A DNA stretch of 64,000 bases from NCBI GenBank assembly GCA_024231855.1, contig JAAEQD010000106.1, forward strand, positions 158,562-222,561. The letters run 5' to 3'. Positions 26,811-35,095 of this stretch are shown piece by piece. Source of the DNA: Candidatus Zixiibacteriota bacterium (GTDB lineage: Bacteria > Zixibacteria > MSB-5A5 > UBA10806 > 4484-95). The stretch's first letter is position 1. The number at the start of each line of letters is the position of its first letter. A program made the translations under genes and the position numbers. Below the pieces are notes generated by a model. That model did no database searches and was not told where the DNA came from. It saw nothing but the letters and a program-made list of their open reading frames with translations.

Positions 26811-28973
26811 TTATTGCATCTTCCAATATATACCATCTTGGGCTTCCTTGGATATTAATCCAATGCGTTCGTCGGGAGGCAAATTATATTGAAATAAGGA
26901 TTTTATATCATGTAATAAATCCTTTTTTTCCGAAAAATATCCATGACCGGTAAAGGATTGATTTACTTCTGAGGCCTCAATAGTGTCTATCCATTCAACA
27001 ATTACAACCGGAGGTGTCTTACCAACCCGAGAATGGCCATGCAACTCTTTTGATAAAAATAATGGCCAGTCCCTGGATGAGACGTATAAAGTCGTTCTTT
27101 TTGCGGCCTTTCTATATGCCCCCGCGAGTGCTTTAAAAGTTTCTGTGTCAATATCAGGTGCGGCGAGAATGATTTGCGAAAATGGAATATTTGATTTCTG
27201 ATTAACTCTTTTTGTGACGTTTCTTATAGACCGCAACAACGCGCGATTACCCATACTATGAGCAATAATATGTACTTTTTTTGCTTCGCAAAACGATGCA
27301 AATTTGATTAGGAAATCCTCAATGTATTTTTCAGAAGCTCCAATTGAAGCCTCGTCAACCGGATACTTTAGAAAACTATCTTGGGAAGGCCAGCTAAAAA
27401 ACGCGGTAATTCCGGGGATCTTCAAATCATAATGAAGTTGTGCGGCTCTTAAGGCGGCATTCTTGAAACTTGTATTAAAACCATGTAAAAATATAAGCGC
27501 TGTTTGATCGTCAATCTTATATTTTCTTAGCTCATTATTTATAGATTTCCAAAAAGTTTCTTCTTTTAATTGTTTAATTTCCTCCAATGTAATACAATTC
27601 TGGATTAAGCTTGAAATTTTCAATATAGACGTAGTTTCAAGAGCTCCAATTTTATGACTCTTTGGTATATAAACCATACACTTTCCAAAGTGAATTAAAT
27701 CGTCACGCTCATTTGAAAAACCTTTATTAATATCATCAATATCTTTAGGTTTACGATTGGTCCCAAACCAAACCTGGCACCCAAACGATTTATTTCCTTC
27801 ACCTGATTCCTTTTCGGGAAATTCATTGTGTAATATAGTGCGCTGCTCATCAACATAATCAACTAAATCAAAAAGCATCTGATTAATAGCCATGATTTCA
27901 TCGACATTAGTATTATCATTAAGTTTCTTTTGGGCATCCTGACACTTTGATATAATATTATCAATTGGACGGCGATCAACATCTGCATGAATTATAACAA
28001 CATTTGGATTATTCTTTTGGAATTCCTCTTTAAGTTTATCGATTCTGTTGGCAAGGCTTTGATATCGCCCGGTTTTTGCCATTAATATCTCAAGTAGTCT
28101 GCGATTTGCCTGTAAAAGTAATTCCTTTTCTGAGCCAATATTTAATTCAAGAAATGATGCTTCGGTATTAACTTGACCTGGTAGTTTTAGTTGTATTTCT
28201 TTTAAGGAATTCGAATCCAACTTAAGCGAATTTTGCAGCATTTCCATTTCTTTTAAATCGGCGGCACAACAATTTTGAACCTCTATTATGCGATTAGTTG
28301 AAACAATATTCGCCAGAGCAATAATACACGACTCAATACTCATATATTTGTTATAGCAAATATTATGGTGCTGCCCAATAGCCTTACAGATTCTCTTTGG
28401 CAATCCCCACTCTCTAAGTAAATCTTGTCCTACTTTTGCGTGGTTAGCACACAAACATTCATCCTCGAGTTTATTGATTCTTTGTGATACTATCTTTTTC
28501 TTTAGCTGACGAGAGTATTCATCTTTATCATACATATTTAAGTATAAAATGCCAATATCGTGCAATAGACCACAAGTATATAATTCCTCCGGATATTTAT
28601 GGTTTATTTTTTTGGCTATAGATCTAGCACAAATTGCAACTTCTATGGAATGTCTCCAGAATTTAGACTTATCAATAGTCACCCTCCATTTGCTGGATGT
28701 AGCAAAAATCACAGAGGAAAGTGCTCTCGCTGCGACAGCATCCCGGCCAATCCAATCGCAAGCAGAAGAAGGATCACCGAAGTTTTTACCGCCATAATAG
28801 ACTGAATTAGCTAAACTCAATATACTGGCAGACAGTGGCGGGTCACGTTTAATAATGGTCACTAAATCATTAAAGGATGAACTTTCATCTCTTACTACCC
28901 GTAAGACCTCCACAAGGATCTGTGGTATAGTCGGAATCTTTATATCATGATTTCTTTCAGCTAATACCCTCAT
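26811..28973 (-). CDS. HDOD domain fused to DUF900-type alpha/beta hydrolase
   Basis: About 720 residues. Residues 1-260 are an HDOD domain, a signalling relative of HD phosphohydrolases ('IPTIPQILVEVLRVV', 'DPPLSASILSLANSVYYGG', 'LLHDIGILYLNMY', 'QDLLREWGLPKRICKAIGQH'). A linker of about 120 residues follows. Residues about 385-700 are an alpha/beta hydrolase of the DUF900 type: 'VWFGTNRKPKD', oxyanion region 'LIFLHGFNTSF', 'FFSWPSQ', nucleophile elbow 'IIAHSMGNRALL' with Ser573, acid region 'ILAAPDIDTETF' and a possible His in 'GHGYF'. Start 28973 is favoured by AAAGGA nine bases upstream. I do not know this fusion; it may couple signalling to lipid or ester hydrolysis. AT-rich, no operon partner. 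Confidence 0.82.
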   Translation of the reverse strand: MRVLAERNHDIKIPTIPQILVEVLRVVRDESSSFNDLVTIIKRDPPLSASILSLANSVYYGGKNFGDPSSACDWIGRDAVAARALSSVIFATSSKWRVTIDKSKFWRHSIEVAICARSIAKKINHKYPEELYTCGLLHDIGILYLNMYDKDEYSRQLKKKIVSQRINKLEDECLCANHAKVGQDLLREWGLPKRICKAIGQHHNICYNKYMSIESCIIALANIVSTNRIIEVQNCCAADLKEMEMLQNSLKLDSNSLKEIQLKLPGQVNTEASFLELNIGSEKELLLQANRRLLEILMAKTGRYQSLANRIDKLKEEFQKNNPNVVIIHADVDRRPIDNIISKCQDAQKKLNDNTNVDEIMAINQMLFDLVDYVDEQRTILHNEFPEKESGEGNKSFGCQVWFGTNRKPKDIDDINKGFSNERDDLIHFGKCMVYIPKSHKIGALETTSILKISSLIQNCITLEEIKQLKEETFWKSINNELRKYKIDDQTALIFLHGFNTSFKNAALRAAQLHYDLKIPGITAFFSWPSQDSFLKYPVDEASIGASEKYIEDFLIKFASFCEAKKVHIIAHSMGNRALLRSIRNVTKRVNQKSNIPFSQIILAAPDIDTETFKALAGAYRKAAKRTTLYVSSRDWPLFLSKELHGHSRVGKTPPVVIVEWIDTIEASEVNQSFTGHGYFSEKKDLLHDIKSLFQYNLPPDERIGLISKEAQDGIYWKMQ

Positions 28974-29180
28974 TAGAAACATCCTTTGTAGGATATTTTA
29001 TCGGCATTAATTAAATTTAGTTAAGTAGGTAGTAAGACAAATGTATAGATATTTCAAACACTGCTTAACTACATAGAAGCTGCTTTACAAAAGTTTTATA
29101 TATGAGATCAACTCAATCGTCGTTAAGTTTAATAGATGGAATCCTGTTCGTAATACAATAATTGACTAAACAGGTAGCCT

Positions 29181-29846
29181 TTAAAAACTATCCGCCAGCT
29201 CACCCACCGAATAATTCCTTATCTCACCTGAAACAAAATCATATAATTCAATTTGCTCGGCATCATCTACCAGCTCCTTTATCTGCCCGGATGCCTCAGC
29301 CGCGCCCAAGGATTTAAGAGCTACAATTGACGTGCCTCGTATATACGGATCTGGATCATCCAGCGTTTGGATTAGCTTTTTGATGGCAGCCTGGTTGAAA
29401 CATGATTTATCGATCTCGGCCACTCGGCCGATCGCTATTCTGGTTCCTTTTTCGAATGGCTCCTCGATTAGAAAAGCCGGCAGCATATGGCCGTACTCGA
29501 CTATCAGTTTCGGGACGCTGCGAAGTATTTCGCCGATAGCCTCCGGCGCGTACCAACCGATATTGCCCGATTCATCATTCATCGTCCAGAAAAAATGCCG
29601 GACAAGTTTGCGTAGATTTTTCAGTTTACTGTCGGCGACCTCTGCCGCCGCCACGCCCAGCCCCTCCAGGGCGCGCTGTATTGTCAGGGGATCGCTGTCG
29701 AATAGCAGTGAATTCATGATTCTCAGCGGATTGCGAATCTGATTAGCCCAGTTCCTTAGCTCGTCAAAATCCCGCCTTTGCAGAATTTTAGTAACGAACT
29801 CCTTCCGGGAACGCATCCCCGTGGACACTTGATTGTCTTGATTCAT
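29181..29846 (-). CDS. HEAT-repeat protein (DVU0298-like)
   Basis: A 221-residue all-helical protein with HEAT-like repeats: 'LRIMNSLLFDSDPLTIQRAL', 'WYAPEAIGEILRSVPKL', 'AAIKKLIQTLDDPDPYIRGT' and 'SIVALKSLGAAEASGQI'. The arrangement 'GLGVAAAEVADSKL ... FFWTMNDESGNIGWYAPEA' is typical of a family seen in anaerobes such as Desulfovibrio and named after DVU0298. Role is scaffolding or regulatory. Two ferritin-like genes lie upstream on the same strand with a 103-base gap. Confidence 0.75.
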   Translation of the reverse strand: MNQDNQVSTGMRSRKEFVTKILQRRDFDELRNWANQIRNPLRIMNSLLFDSDPLTIQRALEGLGVAAAEVADSKLKNLRKLVRHFFWTMNDESGNIGWYAPEAIGEILRSVPKLIVEYGHMLPAFLIEEPFEKGTRIAIGRVAEIDKSCFNQAAIKKLIQTLDDPDPYIRGTSIVALKSLGAAEASGQIKELVDDAEQIELYDFVSGEIRNYSVGELADSF

Positions 29847-29949
29847 TGTTTATCCGTTACCTTTTTTATTACTGTAATCTTATTAACGACTACCACGATA
29901 ACTAGGCGTCGCCGACTATTAGCTTGAAGAATTCAGCCGGGGTGAGATA

Positions 29950-30456
29950 TTAAAACGGATAGAATCCGCCCGCGTGCCAGTAATCTTCGGTTAGCTCTTG
30001 TTGTTGTTTAAGCAAGCGTCTGTGATGGTTTTCCTCCCAGGCAGCGAGTTCGTTATAAAATTCCTTGACCGCCGGATCGGATACGGCTTCTGCCTCGGCT
30101 CTGTAAAACTTGATCGCCGATTCCTCGAGCTGTACCCCGATCGATAAGGCAGTCATCTCCAGGTGCGCCTCTTTGATTCTTGATCTGAAGCTATCGGAAA
30201 ATATCGAACCCTCCGCGTCCGCGGATGGATTTCCTAAAACGGCCGTCATATCGGCTTTACCGTTTTTCAGATATGAATCATACTGGGCTTTGAGAAACAT
30301 ATAGTGTTCGACCTCATCCTGGGCTAAAGCCATGAATACTTCCTTGCCCTTCTCATCGTCGGCGCTATTGGCGGCCATCTTGTAGAAATTATGTCCGTCC
30401 ACTTCCGCCTGCATAGCCTTCATCAAGCCATCGAGTATCCGTTTGTTTTCATCCAT
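29950..30456 (-). CDS. Ferritin-like (rubrerythrin-type) diiron protein
   Basis: 168 residues forming a four-helix bundle with diiron ligands: Glu in 'QAEVDGHNFY', the ExxH of 'DEVEHYMFL', Glu in 'LEESAIKFYRAEAEA' and ExxH of 'WEENHHRRLL'. Lacks the rubredoxin-like zinc/iron site of full rubrerythrin. Likely peroxide or oxygen detoxification, or iron handling, in an anaerobe. GAGGAG precedes the ATG by seven bases. Paralogue of the next gene upstream. Confidence 0.88.
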   Translation of the reverse strand: MDENKRILDGLMKAMQAEVDGHNFYKMAANSADDEKGKEVFMALAQDEVEHYMFLKAQYDSYLKNGKADMTAVLGNPSADAEGSIFSDSFRSRIKEAHLEMTALSIGVQLEESAIKFYRAEAEAVSDPAVKEFYNELAAWEENHHRRLLKQQQELTEDYWHAGGFYPF

Positions 30457-30585
30457 AATATACTCCTCGCTTTAAATAAGTATCGATCCGTAAAAAACGC
30501 GAATCCTCGATCGCGCAACCACATCATATAAGCCAAGAGAATCGGGCTCAACGATTGAGCAAAAATCGCTAAATAACTAGCCTTT

Positions 30586-31089
30586 CTATTCGAGACTGAA
30601 TTCGGCGAAATCGAACCAGAAACCGCTGCCAGTGAGCGAATCGAGTTCGGCCTGCACGATAGCCAGATGGCCCGCCTCGATTTCGAGAAAACGCTCGAAC
30701 ATCTTTTGCGGTTCGTCGGCCAACTGACTGACCATCTCGCCGTAAAAATTGCTCGTCTCGATCTCGACATCCAGCGCCTTGGTCAACATCTGGACTTCGC
30801 CGAACTTATCCGGCTCTTTCATCTTGCTTTCGAGCTTCTTCACGCCCTCCTCGATGGCGCCCTTGGTTGGGATTGCTGTCGCCAGTTCTTTCGGCTTAAG
30901 CGCGCCGGTTTTACGCCACTCGACCAGGCGGCTTTCGAGATAATCGATATGTCCCTGCTCCTCGTTGGCCAGCCTCTCGAACACGCGACGGGCGGTCTCG
31001 TTTTGGGTATTGGCCACCGCCGAGGCGTAAACATCCCTTACCCTGGTCTCGTAATCGATCGCTGTTTTAATAGCTTTTTCGACTTCCAT
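30586..31089 (-). CDS. Ferritin-like (rubrerythrin-type) diiron protein, paralogue
   Basis: 167 residues with the same bundle: Glu in 'IDYETRVRDVY', ExxH in 'NEEQGHIDYL', Glu in 'VEIETSNFYGEM' and ExxH in 'EIEAGHLAIV'. Sequence is clearly related to, but well diverged from, the gene at 29950-30456, including an aromatic C-terminal tail ('GFWFDFAEF' versus 'DYWHAGGFYPF'). Probably an old duplication; both are on the same strand 129 bases apart. Expected role: oxidative-stress or iron chemistry in the cytoplasm. Confidence 0.87.
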   Translation of the reverse strand: MEVEKAIKTAIDYETRVRDVYASAVANTQNETARRVFERLANEEQGHIDYLESRLVEWRKTGALKPKELATAIPTKGAIEEGVKKLESKMKEPDKFGEVQMLTKALDVEIETSNFYGEMVSQLADEPQKMFERFLEIEAGHLAIVQAELDSLTGSGFWFDFAEFSLE

Positions 31090-31347
31090 TTTGCACCTAT
31101 TCCATCATTTAAAAATACATTATCTCTACAAGTCAATCATAGACAAAGTAACCCCGCATAGGGGCCGGGGGTTCCCGTCTGTCTTAGGGGTAATAATAGA
31201 CAATTGAGGGCTATTATGCAAATGGAAATGTTCTTGACTCTTTTTGTCTATGTTTGTATGTTGTGTGGGAACGGGATTAATTTTTGATACTCGGGAGTAT
31301 ATGTAATTATTAAAATTTCCATATAAGAAACTATAACGCTTATAAAC

Positions 31348-32517
31348 ATGGAACTATTTGATTCTATTGAAAGAAGAGAGTTTAAACCCGCCAAATACTC
31401 GGACGGTATCTATAGTTATTTAAACTTATCGGCCAGGGAAGAAATAGTTAGAATTAGAAAAGCTATTCAAGAATTTTTTGACAACTACCCGAACGGCGAT
31501 GATAAATTAAGAATTTTTCAGTCTTTTAGATCCAAAGATGATCATGTTCATCATTCTGCTTTTTTTGAGATATTCATCCACGCTCTTTTCTCAAAAGCTG
31601 GTTATAAGCTTAAAACACACCCCGAGATAGAGGGAATGGAAACGAGACCTGATTTCAGTGTTTTTAAAAATGGAAAATTATTGTTCTACATTGAAGCTAC
31701 TATTAGCACTCCTTCCAAAGATGATTTTAAAAAACAAAAAATCATCGATGATTTGTTTGATAAATTGAACAAGATAAAATCACCAAATTTCTGGTTTCAA
31801 GTACATTATAGTGGCTATTTAGAATCATATATAAAGCTTAAAGATATTGAAAAACCTATTATGCATAAGCTTAATAGGTGTAGTATAGATAAATATTATG
31901 AATTCTATAAAAGCGAAAACTTTAATTTACTGCCAAACATATGTTTTAATAGCAATAGTTTCAAACTAGAAATTATTTTTGTGCCAAAAACTGAGGCGCA
32001 AAAAAAAGATAACAATTTTAGAAATGTTGCCATGATTTCAGGGGGCGCATATCGTATTATAACCGAAGATGAGATTAATAAGAGTATTAGAAAAAAAGCC
32101 AAGAAATATAACTTATTAAATCATCCCTTGATTATTGCGGTAAATTGCATAGATGATAAAATTATTAATGCAGATGATGATGATGTTTCATCTGCATTAT
32201 TTGGAAAACATCAAGTTAATTTCCATATGAAGGATCATAAAGTTGAAGACACTTCACTTTCTCGAGATAATAAGGGCGCATTTTTTCATAGACAATCACC
32301 AATTAATTCTAGGATAAATGCCGTATTAATTGGAGCTAATATTACATCATTTAATTTTGTAAACAAGTATCTAAAATTATGGCATAATCCATATTCTTAT
32401 ACATCACAGCTAGTAGATTTGATACCAATACCACAAATGATTCCAAACTATGAAGTAAGCGCAATGGAATTTAGAGATGGTATTTCTATAGAAAATATAT
32501 TAAAGTCGAACCTTTAA
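31348..32517 (+). CDS. PD-(D/E)XK nuclease-like protein, orphan
   Basis: 389 residues, AT-rich. Residues about 70-120 carry a PD-(D/E)XK-like core: Glu74 in 'AFFEIFIHALFSKAGY', Pro101-Asp102 in 'TRPDFSVFKNG' and Glu116-Ala-Thr in 'LLFYIEATI', in the expected helix-strand-strand order. Such cores occur in restriction and repair nucleases. The C-terminal 250 residues are unrecognised ('VAMISGGAYRIITEDEI', 'HPLIIAVNCIDD'). No methylase, helicase or other partner is adjacent and no ribosome site is clear. It may be a solitary defence nuclease or a restriction-system remnant; biochemical activity is inferred only from the motif. Confidence 0.6.
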   Translation: MELFDSIERREFKPAKYSDGIYSYLNLSAREEIVRIRKAIQEFFDNYPNGDDKLRIFQSFRSKDDHVHHSAFFEIFIHALFSKAGYKLKTHPEIEGMETRPDFSVFKNGKLLFYIEATISTPSKDDFKKQKIIDDLFDKLNKIKSPNFWFQVHYSGYLESYIKLKDIEKPIMHKLNRCSIDKYYEFYKSENFNLLPNICFNSNSFKLEIIFVPKTEAQKKDNNFRNVAMISGGAYRIITEDEINKSIRKKAKKYNLLNHPLIIAVNCIDDKIINADDDDVSSALFGKHQVNFHMKDHKVEDTSLSRDNKGAFFHRQSPINSRINAVLIGANITSFNFVNKYLKLWHNPYSYTSQLVDLIPIPQMIPNYEVSAMEFRDGISIENILKSNL

Positions 32518-32537
32518 ATAAGGAGCAAACAATGCGC

Positions 32538-32578
32538 GGGTGCCCCATTCCCGCCTCAAGCGGGATTGGGTTACTCCC
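32538..32578 (-). repeat. REP-like palindromic repeat (family B), isolated copy
   Basis: On the minus strand it reads GGGAGTAACCCAATCCCGC, a short loop, then GCGGGAATGGGGCACCC: a strong CCCGC/GCGGG hairpin with fixed flanks. It is the same element as the cluster around the RAYT gene at 38.3-44.6 kb, here 6 kb away, right after the nuclease-like gene. Confidence 0.85.
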
Positions 32579-32653
32579 AAAATCCCCAAATAACTTTTCC
32601 AGATATTGGTGGTATCGAAGCCAACATTAACACAACAATCAACACCCACCTAC

Positions 32654-32750
32654 AATTGTTTCATCAATCAACTTATATCAACCAAATAGCCAGAATCCTA
32701 AATTACAATCAATATATTCCGAAAAATTAATATAAACACACTGAGTGTTT
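32654..32750 (+). promoter_or_regulatory. Duplicated leader of hemerythrin gene 1
   Basis: Contains AATTGTTTCAT (32654-32664), then a block ending ATTCCGAAAAATTAATATAA (to about 32735) and a hairpin AAACAC-ACTGA-GTGTTT (32734-32750), 25 bases before the ATG. The first two blocks recur at the same spacing before hemerythrin gene 2 (33314-33394), which points to a shared promoter or regulator site. Confidence 0.6.
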
Positions 32751-32775
32751 CGTGACATGGAATCAGGAGGGTACA

Positions 32776-33204
32776 ATGCGGGTAAAATTCACCGATGATT
32801 TACTGACAGGGCATGAGCAGATCGATAATCAGCATAAAGAGTGGTTTGCCAGGCTCGATAATTTCTGGCGGGCGGCGCGTGAGGGCAAAAGCCGGGAAGA
32901 AGTGACCCGGGCCGTAACCTTTTTATGGGAATATGTGAAAACCCATTTTGCCGATGAAGAGGCTATTCAAAAAGAGATCGACTATCCTGACTACGAAAAG
33001 CATAAACTTCAACACAGAGAATTCGAGACGCAAATCGATAGTCTGGTTAATCGGCTGCAGGAATTAGGCGCGGATCATTCAATCGCAGTGGAAACACTTA
33101 ACCTGATGTTGGAATGGGTGGTTAAGCATATCAAATATAGCGATAAAATATTGGTAGCGTATATCCGCTCCACAAGCAAACCGACGCCGGTTAGTACGCT
33201 ATAA
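32776..33204 (+). CDS. Bacteriohemerythrin 1
   Basis: 142 residues from the ATG at 32776, chosen because CAGGAGG lies just upstream and because it matches the paralogue's start. Hemerythrin signature: 'TGHEQIDNQHKEWF' (first two His), 'THFADEEAIQ', 'YPDYEKHKLQHREFE' (HxxxH) and 'WVVKHIKYSDK'. These residues bind a non-haem diiron centre that carries or senses oxygen. Cytoplasmic, single domain. It is followed by a second copy with its own duplicated leader, so the pair arose by tandem duplication of about 660 bases. Confidence 0.92.
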   Translation: MRVKFTDDLLTGHEQIDNQHKEWFARLDNFWRAAREGKSREEVTRAVTFLWEYVKTHFADEEAIQKEIDYPDYEKHKLQHREFETQIDSLVNRLQELGADHSIAVETLNLMLEWVVKHIKYSDKILVAYIRSTSKPTPVSTL

Positions 33205-33313
33205 TCGTCGGCAATCGATTTCGCTATTTCGGAAACAGCCCGCCTCTAACGACGCTATAATCATCGATTTTAGCCTGATAATAATTCAATATGCCCCATT
33301 CCTTGAGTAGAGA

Positions 33314-33415
33314 AATTGTTTCATTTGCCATTAGTTTGAAATAAATGGCAAGAACCCTAAATTAGCATCAAAATATTCCGAAAAATTAATATAAATGGGC
33401 GCAAGCGCATTTTGA
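33314..33415 (+). promoter_or_regulatory. Duplicated leader of hemerythrin gene 2
   Basis: Repeats the AATTGTTTCAT block (33314-33324) and the block ending ATTCCGAAAAATTAATATAA (to about 33394) found before gene 1. The hairpin that follows differs in sequence (AAAT..GCGC-AA-GCGC..ATTT) but keeps its place, which suggests that structure rather than sequence is under selection there. Confidence 0.6.
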
Positions 33416-33437
33416 GACATATAATTTGGGAGATATT

Positions 33438-33866
33438 ATGCAGGTAAAATTCACCGACGATTTACTGACCGGGCACGAGGAAATCGATAATCAGCATAAA
33501 GAGTTGATTAAGAGACTCGATTATTTCTGGCGGGCCGCGCGTGAGGGTGAAAGCAAAAATGAGGTAATCCCCGCTTTGCTCTTTTTGGGGAAATATGTGG
33601 TTGAACATTTTACCGACGAAGAGCGCTTTCAGCAGGAAATAGGCTATCCCGGGCATAAAGAGCATAAGATTCAGCACGAGGAATTTAAAGCGGAGGTTGA
33701 CAGTCTGGTTAAAAGGGTGCTGAAAATGGGCCCGGACCATTCAATCGCGGTGGAAACACTCAATTTGATACTGGAATGGGTGGTTAAGCATATCAAAGAA
33801 AGCGATAAAAAAATGGTTCAATTCGCTCGCGCTAAAGATAAGCCTGTTTCGACCAAGACGCCTTGA
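33438..33866 (+). CDS. Bacteriohemerythrin 2
   Basis: 142 residues from the ATG at 33438 (GGGAG upstream; an in-frame TTG four codons earlier is ignored). Same ligand set as gene 1: 'TGHEEIDNQHKELI', 'EHFTDEERFQ', 'YPGHKEHKIQHEEFK', 'WVVKHIKESDK'. Roughly 65-70 percent similar to the first copy by eye. Oxygen binding, storage or sensing in a microaerobic cell is expected. Confidence 0.92.
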   Translation: MQVKFTDDLLTGHEEIDNQHKELIKRLDYFWRAAREGESKNEVIPALLFLGKYVVEHFTDEERFQQEIGYPGHKEHKIQHEEFKAEVDSLVKRVLKMGPDHSIAVETLNLILEWVVKHIKESDKKMVQFARAKDKPVSTKTP

Positions 33867-33956
33867 TCGGGGGTAATCAGTCTCGACAATCTAGTCCCGC
33901 CATTAACTGCTGAACTATAGAGCGGCTTTTTCAGATTAAATTAACGAAAATTCCTC

Positions 33957-34328
33957 CTACTTCCGCTTTGGAGCATCGGCTAAGATTACGCCCTGCCTGT
34001 CGAATTCGTCCAGGTATTTATTGGGATCGGCCCGGAATGTCTCCAGGCTTTTCGTGCAGCAGAAATAAACACGTTTGCCCTGATAATCGGTATAGACATT
34101 TTTATCGATCAGCTTGCCCGAAAACGCGTCCCTCATCTGGGCCTGTTGAAATTTCGGCGGTGGAAGTGTTTTTTGGGGTTGGGTCTGGGTTTGAGTTTCG
34201 GTCGTCGGCGCGGTTTTCTGCTTTACTTCCTGGGCCGGTTTGTTTTCGGTCGTCTCATCGCAGGCCGTAATTATCAAAGCGGATACGGCAAATGTGAGTA
34301 TCAGGAAAATTTTGACTGTCTTTCGCAT
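33957..34328 (-). CDS. YHS-domain lipoprotein
   Basis: 123 residues. Lipoprotein signal with lipobox 'LIITAC' (mature Cys near residue 23), a Thr/Gln/Pro-rich spacer, then a YHS-like domain: 'DAFSGKLIDKNVYTDYQGKR' and 'VYFCCTKSLETFRADPNKYL'. YHS domains bind metal ions, often copper or heavy metals, in transporters and periplasmic proteins. GGGAG precedes the ATG by seven bases. Outer- or inner-membrane anchored, likely a periplasmic metal binder. Confidence 0.8.
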   Translation of the reverse strand: MRKTVKIFLILTFAVSALIITACDETTENKPAQEVKQKTAPTTETQTQTQPQKTLPPPKFQQAQMRDAFSGKLIDKNVYTDYQGKRVYFCCTKSLETFRADPNKYLDEFDRQGVILADAPKRK

Positions 34329-34377
34329 TGTTTTACTCCCGTTTATTGTTTAAGTTTTTTTTGCTTTCATTAATTAT

Positions 34378-34872
34378 CTAGCGGTTGCGTATTTCGTTGA
34401 CCACATCCGCCAGCTTCTTAACCATGTCCTTGTAATGGCTGCCTTGCCAGAATATCCTGCGGCATGACGGGCAGCGCTTGAAACTGTCCTGGGTTTTGAT
34501 TATATACGGAAACACCTCATCGATTATTTCATCTTTGTCTACATCATCGCATACGTCGTTGCATTCAAGGCATCGCGAAAACAACATTCGTGATCGATCC
34601 AGATCGTCTATGTTTAAACTTACATCGAGATCGAACCGCTTGACAACCGCTTTCAATTGCTCCTCGGGCGAATCACTTTCGATCAATAAGTAACGTTCCG
34701 GTTCAATCCGTTTGATGAGTTGATTGTCACGAGTCAACACGATTCGGTTTTGCTTCAGCATAATCCCCAGGAGTTTAGCGTCACTTATATCGATTCGGAA
34801 AAATGTATCTAATCCCAACATCCGCAGATACTTCGCTAATTTACCAAGATTATCATCACAAAGGAATTTCAT
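34378..34872 (-). CDS. Mut7-C RNase-domain protein with zinc ribbon
   Basis: 164 residues. 'MKFLCDDNLGKLAKYLRMLG' with the conserved acidic pair, 'RIVLTRDNQLIKR', and a C-terminal zinc ribbon 'FSRCLECND' ... 'FKRCPSCRRIFWQGSHY' match the Mut7-C family (PF01927), a PIN-fold putative RNase. Substrate unknown; the family is widespread and usually stands alone. Divergent from the response regulator at 35096. Confidence 0.88.
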   Translation of the reverse strand: MKFLCDDNLGKLAKYLRMLGLDTFFRIDISDAKLLGIMLKQNRIVLTRDNQLIKRIEPERYLLIESDSPEEQLKAVVKRFDLDVSLNIDDLDRSRMLFSRCLECNDVCDDVDKDEIIDEVFPYIIKTQDSFKRCPSCRRIFWQGSHYKDMVKKLADVVNEIRNR

Positions 34873-35060
34873 CTGATAAGGTTAAGCATGTTCATCAAAA
34901 TAGTCAATAAAAAGATGAAATTAGAAAATACTGCAACAAAAGTGTCGCACCTATGTTTATTTATTCAAACACAACAAGTTAAACAGTATACAACTACACA
35001 TAATCGCCATTTTAACACGTATTATATAGGGCATTCATGCCATTTTTACGCTTATTGCTA

Positions 35061-35089
35061 TTGACAGGTGAGTATTTTTTACATACCAT
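35061..35089 (+). promoter_or_regulatory. Candidate promoter giving a nearly leaderless transcript
   Basis: TTGACA at 35061-35066 and TACCAT at 35084-35089 are 17 bases apart and match sigma-70-type boxes (6/6 and 4/6). Transcription would begin about at the ATG of the response regulator (35096), which also lacks any ribosome-binding site. This is pattern matching only. Confidence 0.4.
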
Positions 35090-35095
35090 TAATAC

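Noticed and set aside
31137..31200. GC-rich patch (CCCCGCATAGGGG, CCGGGGGTTCCCG) in an AT-rich gap, considered as a riboswitch or small RNA
   Set aside because: A short hairpin is possible but no known RNA family pattern was recognised and no second copy was found.
35040..35095. Sigma-54 (-24/-12) promoter before the NtrC-like gene
   Set aside because: No GG-N10-GC pair at the required spacing; a sigma-70-like pair fits better.
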